Shown piece after piece: positions 36,727 to 46,099 of a stretch of 64,000 nucleotides of DNA. The number at the start of each line of letters is the position of its first letter. Positions within the stretch are counted from its first letter, which is position 1. Made by a program: the position numbers and the translations under genes. The DNA is from Anaerococcus jeddahensis (GTDB lineage: Bacteria > Bacillota > Clostridia > Tissierellales > Peptoniphilaceae): positions 97,505 through 161,504 of the forward strand of contig NZ_CWHU01000004.1 of NCBI RefSeq assembly GCF_001182725.1, read 5' to 3'. The notes below the pieces were generated by a model. The model saw nothing but the letters and a program-made list of their open reading frames with translations, ran no database searches and had not been told where the DNA came from.

Positions 36727-37137
36727 TTATTCTTTGTGTGGTAAGATTGTTTCTACTTCTGTGTGTGGTCTTGGAATTACATGTACTGATACTAATTCTC
36801 CAACTCTTTGTGCTGCTGCAGCTCCTGCATCTGTTGCTGCTTTTACTGCTCCTACATCTCCTCTAACTAAAACTGTTACAAGTCCACCACCAACGTGTTC
36901 TTTTCCAATTAGTGTAACGTTAGCTGCTTTTACCATTGCATCTGCTGCTTCAATACTTCCTACTAATCCTTTTGTTTCGATCATTCCTAATGCGTCTAAT
37001 TGTGCCATTTTTTTAATCTCCTTTTTTTCTTCTTTTTTTATATTTTTATTTGTGATTTTTTTTCTTACTTCTGTATTTGCCTTTTCATCTTTTATAGGCT
37101 CAGTTTTTTTTACTTCTACTTGTTTTTTTTCTGTCAT
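36727..37137 (-). CDS. BMC-H shell protein with charged N-terminal extension (two possible starts)
   Basis: A BMC domain of 93 residues (from [14 protein letters not shown]) preceded by 43 residues rich in Lys and Glu. Two translation starts are plausible: ATG 37137 behind GGGG, giving 136 aa, and ATG 37008 with AAGGAGATT upstream, giving the bare domain. The extension is in frame and stop-free. Either one gene yields two proteins, or the leader was grown from non-coding DNA. The BMC core differs from the 34786-35061 protein by a few residues. Confidence 0.85.
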   Translation of the reverse strand: MTEKKQVEVKKTEPIKDEKANTEVRKKITNKNIKKEEKKEIKKMAQLDALGMIETKGLVGSIEAADAMVKAANVTLIGKEHVGGGLVTVLVRGDVGAVKAATDAGAAAAQRVGELVSVHVIPRPHTEVETILPHKE

Positions 37138-37146
37138 CTAAACCCC

Positions 37147-37791
37147 TTATCTAATAATTTCTATAAAGTCTTTAGGACCTAAGCCTAGAGCATTGGCTTC
37201 TTCTTGATCAATATGACAATCAAGATATCCATTGTCTCCAACCCTAACACTTACATTTTCAAGTACTGCTGATCTTTCGCCTCTAGTTCTTATTGAAACT
37301 ATATCTCCATTTTTAAATCCTCTTTCTTTTGCTTGAAGATTATTAAAATGTATATGTCTTTGAGCAACTATTGTGCCTTCATTTAAAATGACTGATCCTT
37401 CTGGTCCTATTACTGTTAGTCCTGGAGTATCTTTTAAATCTCCTGATAATCTAAGTACAGGTTTTATACCAAGTTTAAAGGCATCTGATCTTAGTATTTC
37501 TACTTGAGTCTTATTTCTTGTTGGTCCAATTATTCTAACTTTTTCTATACAACCTTTTTTTGCTGCAATTGTTAAGCATTCCTTGCATGCAAATTGTCCT
37601 GGTTGTGATAGGCTTTTTATTGGTGTAAGCTTATATCCTTTCCCAAAAAGAGTATCTAAATCTTCTTGAGATAAGTGAATGTGTCTTCCTGATATTCCTA
37701 CAGTAATTTTATAAAGGTCTATATTAACTTTTTGTTCATTTTTTTTATAATTGTCTACTAAACTTTCTAGCAACTGACTTAATTCATTCAT
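37147..37791 (-). CDS. pduL: Phosphate propanoyl/acetyltransferase PduL
   Basis: A 214-aa PduL-type phosphotransacylase: VGISGRHIHLSQEDLDTLF at the N-terminus and AQRHIHFN in the second half supply zinc-binding histidines; GPTRNKTQVEI and LSGDLKDTPG complete the signature. It converts acetyl-CoA to acetyl phosphate, freeing CoA inside the compartment and allowing ATP gain. Residues 1-24 may be the encapsulation peptide. Confidence 0.93.
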   Translation of the reverse strand: MNELSQLLESLVDNYKKNEQKVNIDLYKITVGISGRHIHLSQEDLDTLFGKGYKLTPIKSLSQPGQFACKECLTIAAKKGCIEKVRIIGPTRNKTQVEILRSDAFKLGIKPVLRLSGDLKDTPGLTVIGPEGSVILNEGTIVAQRHIHFNNLQAKERGFKNGDIVSIRTRGERSAVLENVSVRVGDNGYLDCHIDQEEANALGLGPKDFIEIIR

Positions 37792-37792
37792 C

Positions 37793-38092
37793 CTATCCTA
37801 TCATCCTTTCAATATCATTTTCAGATAATAGGCCTTTTTCTATACTTTTTTTAAGTATTTCATATATTTGATCTTCTGATAAGACTGCTGATGATTGTTT
37901 ATAGTCTTTGCTTTCTTTTTTTTCTTCTATATCATTTTTTTGATCTTTACAATCACATTTTTTAAATTCTATGCCAAGATCTTTTGCCAAGTCTTTGGCA
38001 GCAGCTGTGATTATAGTGTTGTCATCGATATAGATTTCTTTTTCATTTTTTTTCTTTAAGACTTCTTCTTGACTTATGAGTCTTTTCATCAA
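37793..38092 (-). CDS. EutQ N-terminal-like small microcompartment protein
   Basis: A 99-aa protein. KRLISQEEVL, then NTIITAAAKDLAKDLGIEF recalls the Eut/Pdu 'ITPAARDLA' segment, followed by a charged linker (residues about 45-70) and a C-terminal amphipathic helix (SEDQIYEILKKSIEKG). It could be a cargo or scaffold adaptor; unassigned biochemically. Confidence 0.6.
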   Translation of the reverse strand: MMKRLISQEEVLKKKNEKEIYIDDNTIITAAAKDLAKDLGIEFKKCDCKDQKNDIEEKKESKDYKQSSAVLSEDQIYEILKKSIEKGLLSENDIERMIG

Positions 38093-38098
38093 AACCTC

Positions 38099-38368
38099 CT
38101 AGAAATCACAATCCTCATCTATTATTCCAACTATAACAGCATCTACAGGAATTTTTTGATTTTGATTTTCCTCAAGGATAGCTCTTGCAGATGAGCCTTG
38201 AGTTATAATAACCCTATCTCCTCTTCCAGCTCCTATTGTATCTACTGCTACAATTTTTTTATTTTTCTCACTTCCATCTAAAATTTCTACTAGCATAAAT
38301 TTAAGACCATTTAGTGAATCATATTTTCTTGTAGCCCATACATTGCCTATAAGTTTTGCGATTACCAT
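38099..38368 (-). CDS. BMC-P pentameric vertex protein (EutN/CcmL family)
   Basis: An 89-aa protein starting MVIAKLIGNVWATRKYDSLNG with DTIGAGRGDRVIITQGSSAR and VDAVIVGIID, the EutN/CcmL signature. Caps the icosahedral vertices of the shell. Overlaps the preceding gene by 7 bp. Confidence 0.93.
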   Translation of the reverse strand: MVIAKLIGNVWATRKYDSLNGLKFMLVEILDGSEKNKKIVAVDTIGAGRGDRVIITQGSSARAILEENQNQKIPVDAVIVGIIDEDCDF

Positions 38369-38655
38369 ATATCTTTTTCCTTAATTTTTTCTTCAATATT
38401 TCTTAGGGCAACTTTAACTTCTTCCATCTCTCCAATTATTGCAAGCATAATCATATTTTGTGGACATGATCCTCTAACATCTATAACTTCAACTCCACTA
38501 GTTTTATAAGCTATGTCACTTGCTAGAGTCATTTCAATTAATTTTCCTTGAACAAGTCCCATTGCTCCAGGATTTGTTTCGATTTTTAATTTTGATCTGT
38601 TTTTAACAATATCAAGTGTAGCTGGGCTTGGCGCCTTTATTAGTCTAATATCCAT
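38362..38655 (-). CDS. Divergent BMC-domain protein
   Basis: A 97-aa protein with an unusual N-terminus (IKAPSPATLDIVKNR) then a BMC-like run GLVQGKLIEMTLASDIAYK, SGVEVIDVRGSCPQNMIML and EVKVALRNIEEK. The fold is likely BMC, but the usual G-rich pore loop is replaced by RGSCPQN. A specialised shell or lumen protein; moderate certainty. Confidence 0.65.
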   Translation of the reverse strand: MDIRLIKAPSPATLDIVKNRSKLKIETNPGAMGLVQGKLIEMTLASDIAYKTSGVEVIDVRGSCPQNMIMLAIIGEMEEVKVALRNIEEKIKEKDIW

Positions 38656-38659
38656 TTTT

Positions 38660-39481
38660 TTAATCCTCTATTAGTGATAAGGCTATGCCTATTGGTGTTA
38701 CAAACATAGGGTTTGATGGTTTTAGAGTTTTTATATTTGTCTTTTTAGAAACATAATCTTCCATTCCACTTAAAAGTGCTGTACCACCTACTAAAACAAT
38801 TTGATCGATTTCTTGGTCTTTACTTGAATTTTCAATTATAGAAATTATTTTATCTATAACAGGTCTTACAACAGGAAATATTTCCTTATGTTTAGAAAAA
38901 TCTCTTTTTAATTTTTCCGCACTATCAAAGTCTATTTTATATGCTCCTGATAGGACTAATGAGAAGTGGGTTCCCCCTGTAGGCTCATCTAAAACTTTAA
39001 CTACTTTCTCATTTTTTATTATTGATATTCCAGTTGTACCACCACCAATGTCAACTACAGCTCCATTATCAAGATTTAATAATTTGTTTGCAGCTGTTGG
39101 TTCATCTAGGACTTTTTCCACTATAAAACCACTTGATTCAGCAACATTTTTAACGGCTCCACCGTCTATATTCTCTGTTCCTGGTGGTATAGCACATCCT
39201 GCTATAAGAAGTTCTTCTCCTAGCTTTTCTTCTAGTTGATTTTTTAACTTTCTTACTATATCGCAAGCTCCTATATAATCTACAACCATTCCATCCCTAA
39301 CTACTTGAGCAAATTCATAAGCTCCTGCAACTGGTCTTTTGTCTTCATCAAAGACGCATAAGACTATAAAAGCAGTTCCTATGTCTATACCTGTATAGAG
39401 TTTTTTATTTTTTGTTTTTATGGGCTTTTCTATTGATTGTTCAAAGTCTTTTATGACTTTATTTACATTTTCTAAATTAAT
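38660..39481 (-). CDS. eutJ: EutJ-like Hsp70/actin-fold protein, apparently starting at ATT
   Basis: An ATPase-fold protein of 273 aa. Phosphate loop 1 is YTGIDIGTAFIVL, phosphate loop 2 is GAVVDIGGGTTGISII, and the adenosine region is VGGTALLSG. The only ATG (39289) would remove phosphate loop 1. The upstream frame is open to a TAA just before AAAGGAGG and holds no ATG, GTG or TTG. The codon at optimal spacing (8 bases) is ATT at 39479-39481, giving a length close to E. coli EutJ (278). EutJ is thought to be a chaperone for microcompartment enzymes. Either AUU initiation or a base error explains this. Confidence 0.82.
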   Translation of the reverse strand: MNLENVNKVIKDFEQSIEKPIKTKNKKLYTGIDIGTAFIVLCVFDEDKRPVAGAYEFAQVVRDGMVVDYIGACDIVRKLKNQLEEKLGEELLIAGCAIPPGTENIDGGAVKNVAESSGFIVEKVLDEPTAANKLLNLDNGAVVDIGGGTTGISIIKNEKVVKVLDEPTGGTHFSLVLSGAYKIDFDSAEKLKRDFSKHKEIFPVVRPVIDKIISIIENSSKDQEIDQIVLVGGTALLSGMEDYVSKKTNIKTLKPSNPMFVTPIGIALSLIED

Positions 39482-39485
39482 AAGC

Positions 39486-40034
39486 TTATCCTCCTTTGCT
39501 AATGTTTATAAACCAGATATAAAGTATAGAAGCTAATTTATCTATGAAATCTTCATTGTTTTCTTCTTTGATTTTATTAAGTTTCTCAATTGCTTCATCA
39601 ATACTTACAAAGCTTTTAAGATATGGATTATCAAGGTTCATGTTTATGTAGATATTAATAGCCTCTTCTTTTTTACCTTCTTTTTCTTCTAGGTCTATTT
39701 TTTCATTTTTATAAATTTTTATCGCTAAGTTATTTAGATAAGTTGCAAATTCATGATCAAAATCCCTAAGCTCAAGAGCTAGTTTTTTAATTATTAGGAT
39801 TGCTTTCTTATCTAATTTATCATCATCCGATTTTTTAGAATCTGGATTATCCTTTAGCTTAATTTCTTCTTTTTTTATTTTTTTAGGCTTTGACTTATCA
39901 ATTATGTCAATTCTAAAATCTAAAAGAAATTGTCTAGCTTGTGGAGTTAGCTTACTACCTTTTTCAATGATGTATGAGTCAAAAGGGCTTTTTTTGTATT
40001 GGTATCTTAAATTTTCTTCTGTTATAAAAAGCAT
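39486..40034 (-). CDS. EutT N-terminal-like accessory protein
   Basis: A 182-aa protein whose start (LFITEENLRYQY, then GSKLTPQARQFLLDFRIDI) resembles the N-terminus of EutT corrinoid adenosyltransferase, but the corrinoid/ATP motifs of the catalytic domain are not visible. The rest is Lys-rich and helical. As CutC needs no B12, a scaffold or targeting role is more likely than adenosyltransfer. Overlaps the GTPase gene by 13 bp. Confidence 0.6.
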   Translation of the reverse strand: MLFITEENLRYQYKKSPFDSYIIEKGSKLTPQARQFLLDFRIDIIDKSKPKKIKKEEIKLKDNPDSKKSDDDKLDKKAILIIKKLALELRDFDHEFATYLNNLAIKIYKNEKIDLEEKEGKKEEAINIYINMNLDNPYLKSFVSIDEAIEKLNKIKEENNEDFIDKLASILYIWFINISKGG

Positions 40035-40477
40035 CTTTCATCCTCAATTTCTTTTATATATTCTCTTAACTTATCTAGACCCGTACCTTTTTTAATAGAT
40101 ATTTCAAATATATGATCGCTTCCAATAGCCTCAGCTATTTGTCTTAATTTTTTAACTTGTTTTTTATCATATAAGTCAATCTTATTAATTACAGTAATAG
40201 TTGGTCTAGTAAATGACTTGGCAAAGTTTGGTGGGAAATGACAATCTTTTTCTAGGTCTATCACGAAAATATTTACTAAAGCTTGATTTTGACCAACCAT
40301 AATCAAGGCACTATTTAAGTAAGGATTTTCAATATAGCCTTCTGAAACTTCTATAGTCTTATCTCTAAATTGTAGGTCTAAACTTTTTTTTGCTTTAAGG
40401 TCAACTCCTTCAATTAAGCTTGCAAGGCTTGTTTTTCCCACCCCATCATTGCCAGCTATCAACCACTTTCTTCTCAT
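40022..40477 (-). CDS. EutP/PduV-like small GTPase
   Basis: A 151-aa P-loop protein: Walker A AGNDGVGKTSLASL, and NKIDLYDKKQ for guanine specificity. ATG 40477 overlaps the EutS-like TGA (ATGA) and is preferred to a TTG six codons upstream that lies inside the shell gene. Family members accompany microcompartments; some act as acetate kinases or in positioning. Precise role unproven. Confidence 0.82.
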   Translation of the reverse strand: MRRKWLIAGNDGVGKTSLASLIEGVDLKAKKSLDLQFRDKTIEVSEGYIENPYLNSALIMVGQNQALVNIFVIDLEKDCHFPPNFAKSFTRPTITVINKIDLYDKKQVKKLRQIAEAIGSDHIFEISIKKGTGLDKLREYIKEIEDERCFL

Positions 40478-40812
40478 GACTTTGTCACAGGACAAGAGGT
40501 AAATTTTAGCATATTTTCGAAAGTATTTTTAACTTCTTCCAAAGCCTGCTTTATACTTTCGTTATCTCCTTGTAAAAGAACGCATCCATTGAACCTATCA
40601 ATAAAACAAACTTCAACGCTTGCAGCCTTTGCTGCTACATCAGCTGCTATTATAGAACTTTCTGTTGGGGTTAGGGTCATAATTCCAATGGCATTTCCCT
40701 TATCCAAACCGATTTTCTCATTTACTGATGGATCGGGAGATGAAATAAGATGAAGAAGGGTTATTTGTTTGCCTGGTACAGATTCTTGAACTATTCTTTG
40801 TAAATTTTCCAT
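40474..40812 (-). CDS. EutS/PduU-like circularly permuted shell protein
   Basis: A 112-aa protein with an N-terminal strand that forms the beta-barrel of EutS (ESVPGKQITLLHLISSP), then a permuted BMC domain (AIGIMTLTPTESSIIAADVA, KAASVEVCFIDRFNGCVLLQ). Contributes a capped hexamer to the shell. Lies 8 bp after cutD. Confidence 0.88.
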   Translation of the reverse strand: MENLQRIVQESVPGKQITLLHLISSPDPSVNEKIGLDKGNAIGIMTLTPTESSIIAADVAAKAASVEVCFIDRFNGCVLLQGDNESIKQALEEVKNTFENMLKFTSCPVTKS

Positions 40813-40820
40813 CTTATCAC

Positions 40821-41783
40821 CTAATGCCTTACTAAGTTTACTTCAATTTTTTCTTCATCAATCCATTTTTGAATCTGATCAAGTTTTTCATTTGATAAGG
40901 CAAATTCGCCTTCCATTTCAGTATCCATTGGATAGTCCATATCGAGCTGCTCATATTTTCCAACTCCGTACCTATGATAAGGAAGTAAATCTATGCCATC
41001 GAAATTTTTAAAATATTTAAAATCTTCTAGAAAATCAACAACTGCTTTTATTTCTTCGTGGCTGTCATTTACGCCCTTTAAAATTGGCATCCTTACCCTA
41101 ACTTTTTTTCCACTTTCGAGTAAATATCTTAAATTGGATAAGATTCTTTCATTATTTACTCCAGTCCAATATTTATGTTTTACAGGATCCATTTGCTTAA
41201 TATCAAATAAAAATAAATCTACATGATCTTTTATTAAATCTAAAGATTTTCTTGGCGTATAACCACAAGTTTCTATGGCTGTATTAATTCCATCCATGTG
41301 ACTTGCTTCAAGTAAAGATTTTAAACTTTCAGCTTGGGCGCTACATTCTCCACCGCCAACTGTTAATCCCCCACCGCTCATCATGTAAAAATCTTTATCT
41401 TCTCTAACAATATCCATCAACTCTGTTATTGTTTTATCTTCACCGACAATTTCTATGGCTTTTTGTAGACAATTTTTTTCACATCTTCTACAACCAATGC
41501 AAGTTATATCTCTGTGAACTTTGTGTATGCCGTTTTCCATATAATGAATTTTTTTAGGACAAACACCAACACATTGACCACAATTTATACAAGCATTTTT
41601 TTTGATCATTACTTGATATTCGCTTTTTAATCCTTCAGGGTTGGAGCACCACTTACACCTAAGTGGGCAACCCTTGAAAAATATTAATGTTCTTACTCCT
41701 GGACCATCATGGACGTTGTATTTTTGAGTATTGAAAATTCTCGCACTTCTTTCAATCCCATCTTTTTTTGAATCTACATCCAT
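40821..41783 (-). CDS. cutD: Choline TMA-lyase activating enzyme
   Basis: A 320-aa radical-SAM glycyl radical activase: CPLRCKWCSNPEG binds the SAM cluster, and two ferredoxin-type motifs (CINCGQCVGVCP, CIGCRRCEKNC) bind auxiliary clusters. GGGLTVGGGECSAQ and TCGYTPRKS are typical. It generates the glycyl radical on CutC. Directly downstream of cutC by 17 bp. Confidence 0.94.
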   Translation of the reverse strand: MDVDSKKDGIERSARIFNTQKYNVHDGPGVRTLIFFKGCPLRCKWCSNPEGLKSEYQVMIKKNACINCGQCVGVCPKKIHYMENGIHKVHRDITCIGCRRCEKNCLQKAIEIVGEDKTITELMDIVREDKDFYMMSGGGLTVGGGECSAQAESLKSLLEASHMDGINTAIETCGYTPRKSLDLIKDHVDLFLFDIKQMDPVKHKYWTGVNNERILSNLRYLLESGKKVRVRMPILKGVNDSHEEIKAVVDFLEDFKYFKNFDGIDLLPYHRYGVGKYEQLDMDYPMDTEMEGEFALSNEKLDQIQKWIDEEKIEVNLVRH

Positions 41784-41800
41784 TTATATTCCTTTCTAGT

Positions 41801-44350
41801 CTAGAAATGTTCAAGCATTGTACGGCTTATAATTTCGTCTTGAACATCCTTACATAATTCAACGAAAAATGCTGAGTAACCGGCTACACGAACTACTAAG
41901 TCTCTGTGTTTTTCTGGGTGAGCTTGAGCATCTAGCATAGTTTCATTATCTAAGTAGTTAAATTGCATCTCTCCATTTCCGTACATACAAGCTGTACGCA
42001 ATAAAGTTACAAGAGCATTTTCTCCTTCTATTGAATCTAAAATTCCTTTTTGAATTTTGAAATTGTGTACCATTCCCATATTCATTGAATCATTTGCCAT
42101 TTTTGATACTGATTTGATGATTGCTGTTGGTCCGTTGAAGTCAGCTCCTTGAGTTGGTGAAATTCCATCTGATAGAGGTGTCCAAGCATCACGACCATTT
42201 GCAGAAGCTCCTGTCATTTGTCCGAAAGGAGTGTTGTTAGATATTGAAAGTGTTCCATGGCAAAGTCTTGAATAAAGTGTTTTATATTTTGCATGTTCTC
42301 TTTCTGTAAAGTTTATAATATCGTTACAAATTTCATCTGCATAGTCATCGTCGTTTCCATATTTTGGAGCGTCTAAGCAATCTCTTTTTATTTGATCGTA
42401 GCCTTTAAATTCTGCTTTTAATGCTTCATTTAATTGTTCAAGGCTGTATTTTTTATCTTCATAAACTAATTTTTTGATTGCTGCCATACTATCTGCATAA
42501 GTTGCAAGTCCTGACCAAACAACTCCTGGTCCAAAGTTATACATAGCTCCACCTGCTGAAACATCTTTACCATGTTCCATACAACCTTCATACATAATTG
42601 ACATTAATGGCTTTGGTGCCATGTCTCTGTGAACTCTTTGAGAAATTGTTGTTGCAGCTGCTGTTAATTTTGTTATATATGAAATTTGTTCTTTAACAGC
42701 TTTTTCAAATTTTTCCCATGTATCAAAATTTGAAAGACTTCCTAAATCAGGAGTAACTTGTTTTCCATACCAAAGTGGAACACCGTGGTTTAAAGTTAAT
42801 TCAATTGCTATTGGCCATTGTGTATATGAAGTTGATGTCCATTGATACAATCTTCCAGATTTTTGTGGCTCAACGCATCCCATCATACAATAATCTCTAG
42901 CATCTTCTACGCTTACTCCCTTAGCAAGCATCATTTTTATGTGAGTATCATCAAAGTGACAAGCAGGGAATCCCATTCCAGCTCTTACTACATCTACGAT
43001 TTTTCTTAGATATTTTTCTGGAGATTTTGTGTGAATTCTTGTTGCAAGTGATGGTTGGTATACTTTTACGTGTCTTACTGCATCCATCAAAAGATATGTT
43101 AAATCATTTGTTGCATCAACACCTTCTCTTGTAACTCCACCAATTGTCATATTTACGAATGGTTGGTATCCTGCAAAGAATTTTGATGATCCTTCACTTG
43201 TTAGCCACATCATCTCACTCATTTTAATTAGCATACATCCTGCAAGTTCAAAAGCTTGGTAATCATTCATTCTTCCGCTTTCGATATCATTTTTGTAGAA
43301 TGGATACATGTATTGGTCAACTCTTCCTATAGACATTCCTGTTTGGTTTTCTTCAACTACAAGTAAGGATTCTATTGTCCAAACTGCTTGAATTGCTTCC
43401 CAGAATGTTCTAGGTTTATTTGCTGGAACATGAGCATTTACTTCTGCTATTTTTTCCAATTCAAGTTTTCTTTTTGGATCTGTTTCTTTTTGAGCTAATT
43501 CATTTGCATATTCGCTTAATCTTTTAGCATAAATCATTACTCCTTCAGCTGTCTCTATTACTGATTTGTAGAAGTAAATTTTATCTATATCTTCTGGATT
43601 TGAGTAATCAAGTTTTTCTAAGTGTTCTCTTGCTTCTTGTTGGATATCTTTCATTCCTTTTTTCATTAAAATTACATCATATCCTGGGTTTGAATCTCCA
43701 CCTCCGTTTACTTGGTGGTAAGAACAGTCTGATACGAAAGATTCTCCTGACAATTCCCATACTCCAGCATCTCTGTATTGGTCTTCACAAACTTCATCAA
43801 GACTTCTTCCTTCCCAAAATGGAAATAATACATCTTTACAATATTGTTTGTCTTCTTCTGAAATGTGGAATGGATCTTGAGGTCTGTTTTCAATTGTGTC
43901 TAATTCATCTCTTAACCATCTCCAAGAAATATCTGGAGAAAATGCTCCGCTTCTTGGAGCCCCACAAGGTGAACCAACTATTAATTCATTATCTTGAATT
44001 ACAAGTGGTGCTGTTTCACAATTTCTTCTAAAAGCTTTTGCCCTTAGAACATTTTTTGGCATACCTGGATTTTCTTTTGTAAGCTCTGTTACTATTTTTG
44101 CCCTATGTAAGGTTATAGTTGGAACTTGTTTTAAAAAGTTTGCTTTTAAATCAACAAGTCTTTGAGTAGGACCATCAGGAATATTTTCTCCTTCACTTTG
44201 AATTCCTACGCTTAAATCGTAATTGTTGTTATCTTTTTTGTTTAATTGATCTTGTACTTTTTCAAATAATTGACGTACACTTTCTTTTTCTGAGTCTGAC
44301 ATATGTTCTGTTGCCATTGCCAGTTTCTTAGAAAATTCTCTTAAGTCCAT
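41801..44350 (-). CDS. cutC: Choline trimethylamine-lyase, glycyl radical enzyme
   Basis: An 849-aa enzyme cleaving choline to trimethylamine and acetaldehyde. Published D. alaskensis CutC residues all recur at a constant +3 offset: Tyr211 and Asp219 ([10 protein letters not shown]), Phe398 (GYQPF), Cys492 and Glu494 ([14 protein letters not shown]), Tyr509, and radical Gly824 ([10 protein letters not shown]). This argues strongly for choline rather than glycerol or propanediol. There is no long N-terminal extension, fitting the shorter GRM1-type enzymes; the first 40 residues may act in encapsulation. ATG follows AGGAGG. Confidence 0.97.
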   Translation of the reverse strand: MDLREFSKKLAMATEHMSDSEKESVRQLFEKVQDQLNKKDNNNYDLSVGIQSEGENIPDGPTQRLVDLKANFLKQVPTITLHRAKIVTELTKENPGMPKNVLRAKAFRRNCETAPLVIQDNELIVGSPCGAPRSGAFSPDISWRWLRDELDTIENRPQDPFHISEEDKQYCKDVLFPFWEGRSLDEVCEDQYRDAGVWELSGESFVSDCSYHQVNGGGDSNPGYDVILMKKGMKDIQQEAREHLEKLDYSNPEDIDKIYFYKSVIETAEGVMIYAKRLSEYANELAQKETDPKRKLELEKIAEVNAHVPANKPRTFWEAIQAVWTIESLLVVEENQTGMSIGRVDQYMYPFYKNDIESGRMNDYQAFELAGCMLIKMSEMMWLTSEGSSKFFAGYQPFVNMTIGGVTREGVDATNDLTYLLMDAVRHVKVYQPSLATRIHTKSPEKYLRKIVDVVRAGMGFPACHFDDTHIKMMLAKGVSVEDARDYCMMGCVEPQKSGRLYQWTSTSYTQWPIAIELTLNHGVPLWYGKQVTPDLGSLSNFDTWEKFEKAVKEQISYITKLTAAATTISQRVHRDMAPKPLMSIMYEGCMEHGKDVSAGGAMYNFGPGVVWSGLATYADSMAAIKKLVYEDKKYSLEQLNEALKAEFKGYDQIKRDCLDAPKYGNDDDYADEICNDIINFTEREHAKYKTLYSRLCHGTLSISNNTPFGQMTGASANGRDAWTPLSDGISPTQGADFNGPTAIIKSVSKMANDSMNMGMVHNFKIQKGILDSIEGENALVTLLRTACMYGNGEMQFNYLDNETMLDAQAHPEKHRDLVVRVAGYSAFFVELCKDVQDEIISRTMLEHF

Positions 44351-44358
44351 TTCTCCTC

Positions 44359-45792
44359 CTAATAATTTTTTTCTAATGAATTTAATATTTTTTCAAATAA
44401 ATCTTTGTCTTTTTTTATTGTTTTTTTGTTTAGAAAGGAGTTTATATCTTTTTCATCGCATAAACCTATTTCTCTAAATTTCATAAAGTGATTTGGTGTT
44501 AGTGATGTTTGATCTAATCCTTCTATTTTTTTTGTTGATAGGCTAAAACTTATAGGAAGGTTTGTTCCTATTCCTACCGATCCCAAACCTGTCGGAGCAT
44601 TTACTAAGACTCTTGCTACAGGTTTTTTTTCTATAAATTGCTCTATTACATATGAATCGTTGGAATATATTGAAAGGCTTTGGCCTTTTTTGTCGTTTAA
44701 AATAAGTTCAACACATTTTTCACAAGCATTTAACCAATCATTTTCAATGTATAGGGAAAGTATAGGATTATATTTTTCTTTTGAATAAGGGCTTTTTTCT
44801 GATACATAAGGTTTTGTGACAACTAAAATTTTTGTATCATAATCAACCTTTATTCCTACAATTTCAGCTAATTCTTTTGCACTTCTTCCTATAAGCTCTT
44901 TCCTGCAATTATAGTTTTGGTCATATAAAAATTTTTCAAGTTTTATATGTTCGTCTTTGCTTAGAAAATATGCACCATATTCTTTGAATTTTTCAACTAC
45001 TTCTTCATAGGCATTTTCTTCTACTACTACCGATTGCTCAACTCCTGGCAATAGTCCATTGTTAAAGGCTTTTGAATTTATAACTTCATAACTAACCTTG
45101 TCTTTATCACAATCTTTATCAATAAATACAATGTTATTTCCTATTTCAGCTTTAAAAATTTGAGCATTTTCGTTTTGAATTTCTCTTTTATTCTCACTTA
45201 GAAGATTTTCTAATATAAAGGAAACTTTCTCACTTTCATATAAGGTTTTTTCTCCTAAATTAGAATTGTAGGTTAAAATATCTAAAAAACCTCTTGGATA
45301 AAAATTTTCTTTTAAGATTTTTTTAATATCACAAACCATTTTTGTTACTGTTTTTCTACATCTTACATCACTTACTATAATAAGAGGATTTAAAGCCCTT
45401 ATGGCAAAATATATTGCCTGAAAACTAGTAAGTGTTGATAGGTATGGGGCTATAAATACAAGACTTACACCTTTTGAAAGAGCAACTTGTTTTGAATTTT
45501 TTTCATTTACTATGTCAAATATTTGAGGGTAGGAATTTATTTCATTTTCTAAATTATCTAGATAATATTTTCCAAGTTTTATCTCATCTTCATATTTTCC
45601 ATAGGATGTTTCTTCAAAAGACATCTTTGCAAGTTGGTCTATGTTAGTTTTGTAATATTCTTTTATTTTTTTTAATAGGTCATCTCTTGTTTCTTTATCA
45701 ATATCAAGAAGATTTTCCTTGGAGCATTCTGCTTGCTCTAGTAAAATTCTTGCTTGTTGAACTGAAAGAAGATCTGTATCTATTACTTTCAT
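44359..45792 (-). CDS. Aldehyde dehydrogenase homologue lacking the catalytic cysteine
   Basis: A 477-aa homologue of the acylating aldehyde dehydrogenase encoded at 35103-36695. At the catalytic site [13 protein letters not shown] aligns with TFDNGTICASEQS, so the cysteine is replaced by Pro249 and the neighbouring Ala-Ser is also lost. The nucleotide-binding region is degraded, while the surrounding fold ([45 protein letters not shown]) is kept. It is intact and in frame, so a structural or regulatory pseudoenzyme is more likely than a decaying gene. Confidence 0.88.
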   Translation of the reverse strand: MKVIDTDLLSVQQARILLEQAECSKENLLDIDKETRDDLLKKIKEYYKTNIDQLAKMSFEETSYGKYEDEIKLGKYYLDNLENEINSYPQIFDIVNEKNSKQVALSKGVSLVFIAPYLSTLTSFQAIYFAIRALNPLIIVSDVRCRKTVTKMVCDIKKILKENFYPRGFLDILTYNSNLGEKTLYESEKVSFILENLLSENKREIQNENAQIFKAEIGNNIVFIDKDCDKDKVSYEVINSKAFNNGLLPGVEQSVVVEENAYEEVVEKFKEYGAYFLSKDEHIKLEKFLYDQNYNCRKELIGRSAKELAEIVGIKVDYDTKILVVTKPYVSEKSPYSKEKYNPILSLYIENDWLNACEKCVELILNDKKGQSLSIYSNDSYVIEQFIEKKPVARVLVNAPTGLGSVGIGTNLPISFSLSTKKIEGLDQTSLTPNHFMKFREIGLCDEKDINSFLNKKTIKKDKDLFEKILNSLEKNY

Positions 45793-45800
45793 AGTCCCTC

Positions 45801-46091
45801 CTAAATCAAATTATCTAAATTATAAATTTCGGTTACTTTTTCTAAATCTGGATGTGGGCTTGGGATTACAAGTGCTGAATAAACTTCTGCTCCCATTTCT
45901 TCTACTGCCTTTACTCCTGCATCTACTGCAGATTCAACTGCAGCAACATCGCCTTTGACAAGTACTGAAATATATCCGCTGGCTACATTTTCATAGCCAA
46001 CTATTTCTACTCCACTTGCTTTTTCCATTGCATCGGCAGCTTCTAGCACATACACTAAACCGAAAGTTTCTATGCCTCCTAATGCTTGCAT
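45801..46091 (-). CDS. BMC-H shell protein
   Basis: A 96-aa BMC domain (ALGGIETFGLVYVLEAADAM, VGYENVASGYISVLVKGDVA, AAVESAVDAGVKAVEEMGAE). Distinct from the pair near 35-37 kb: the pore loop is ENVASGY instead of EHVGGG, suggesting a different pore. Confidence 0.92.
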   Translation of the reverse strand: MQALGGIETFGLVYVLEAADAMEKASGVEIVGYENVASGYISVLVKGDVAAVESAVDAGVKAVEEMGAEVYSALVIPSPHPDLEKVTEIYNLDNLI

Positions 46092-46099
46092 CTTTTCTC

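Noticed and set aside
39486..40034. Functional EutT corrinoid adenosyltransferase
   Set aside because: Only the N-terminal segment resembles EutT; the rest is Lys-rich helix without corrinoid or ATP motifs.
43600..44031. 143-aa plus-strand reading frame inside cutC
   Set aside because: Antisense shadow of a strongly conserved gene with no ribosome site and no protein-like composition; the same applies to the other overlapping frames on opposite strands.
41801..44350. Glycerol/propanediol dehydratase or pyruvate formate-lyase
   Set aside because: The choline pocket residues of CutC are all present at constant offset, and the locus has choline-type partners.
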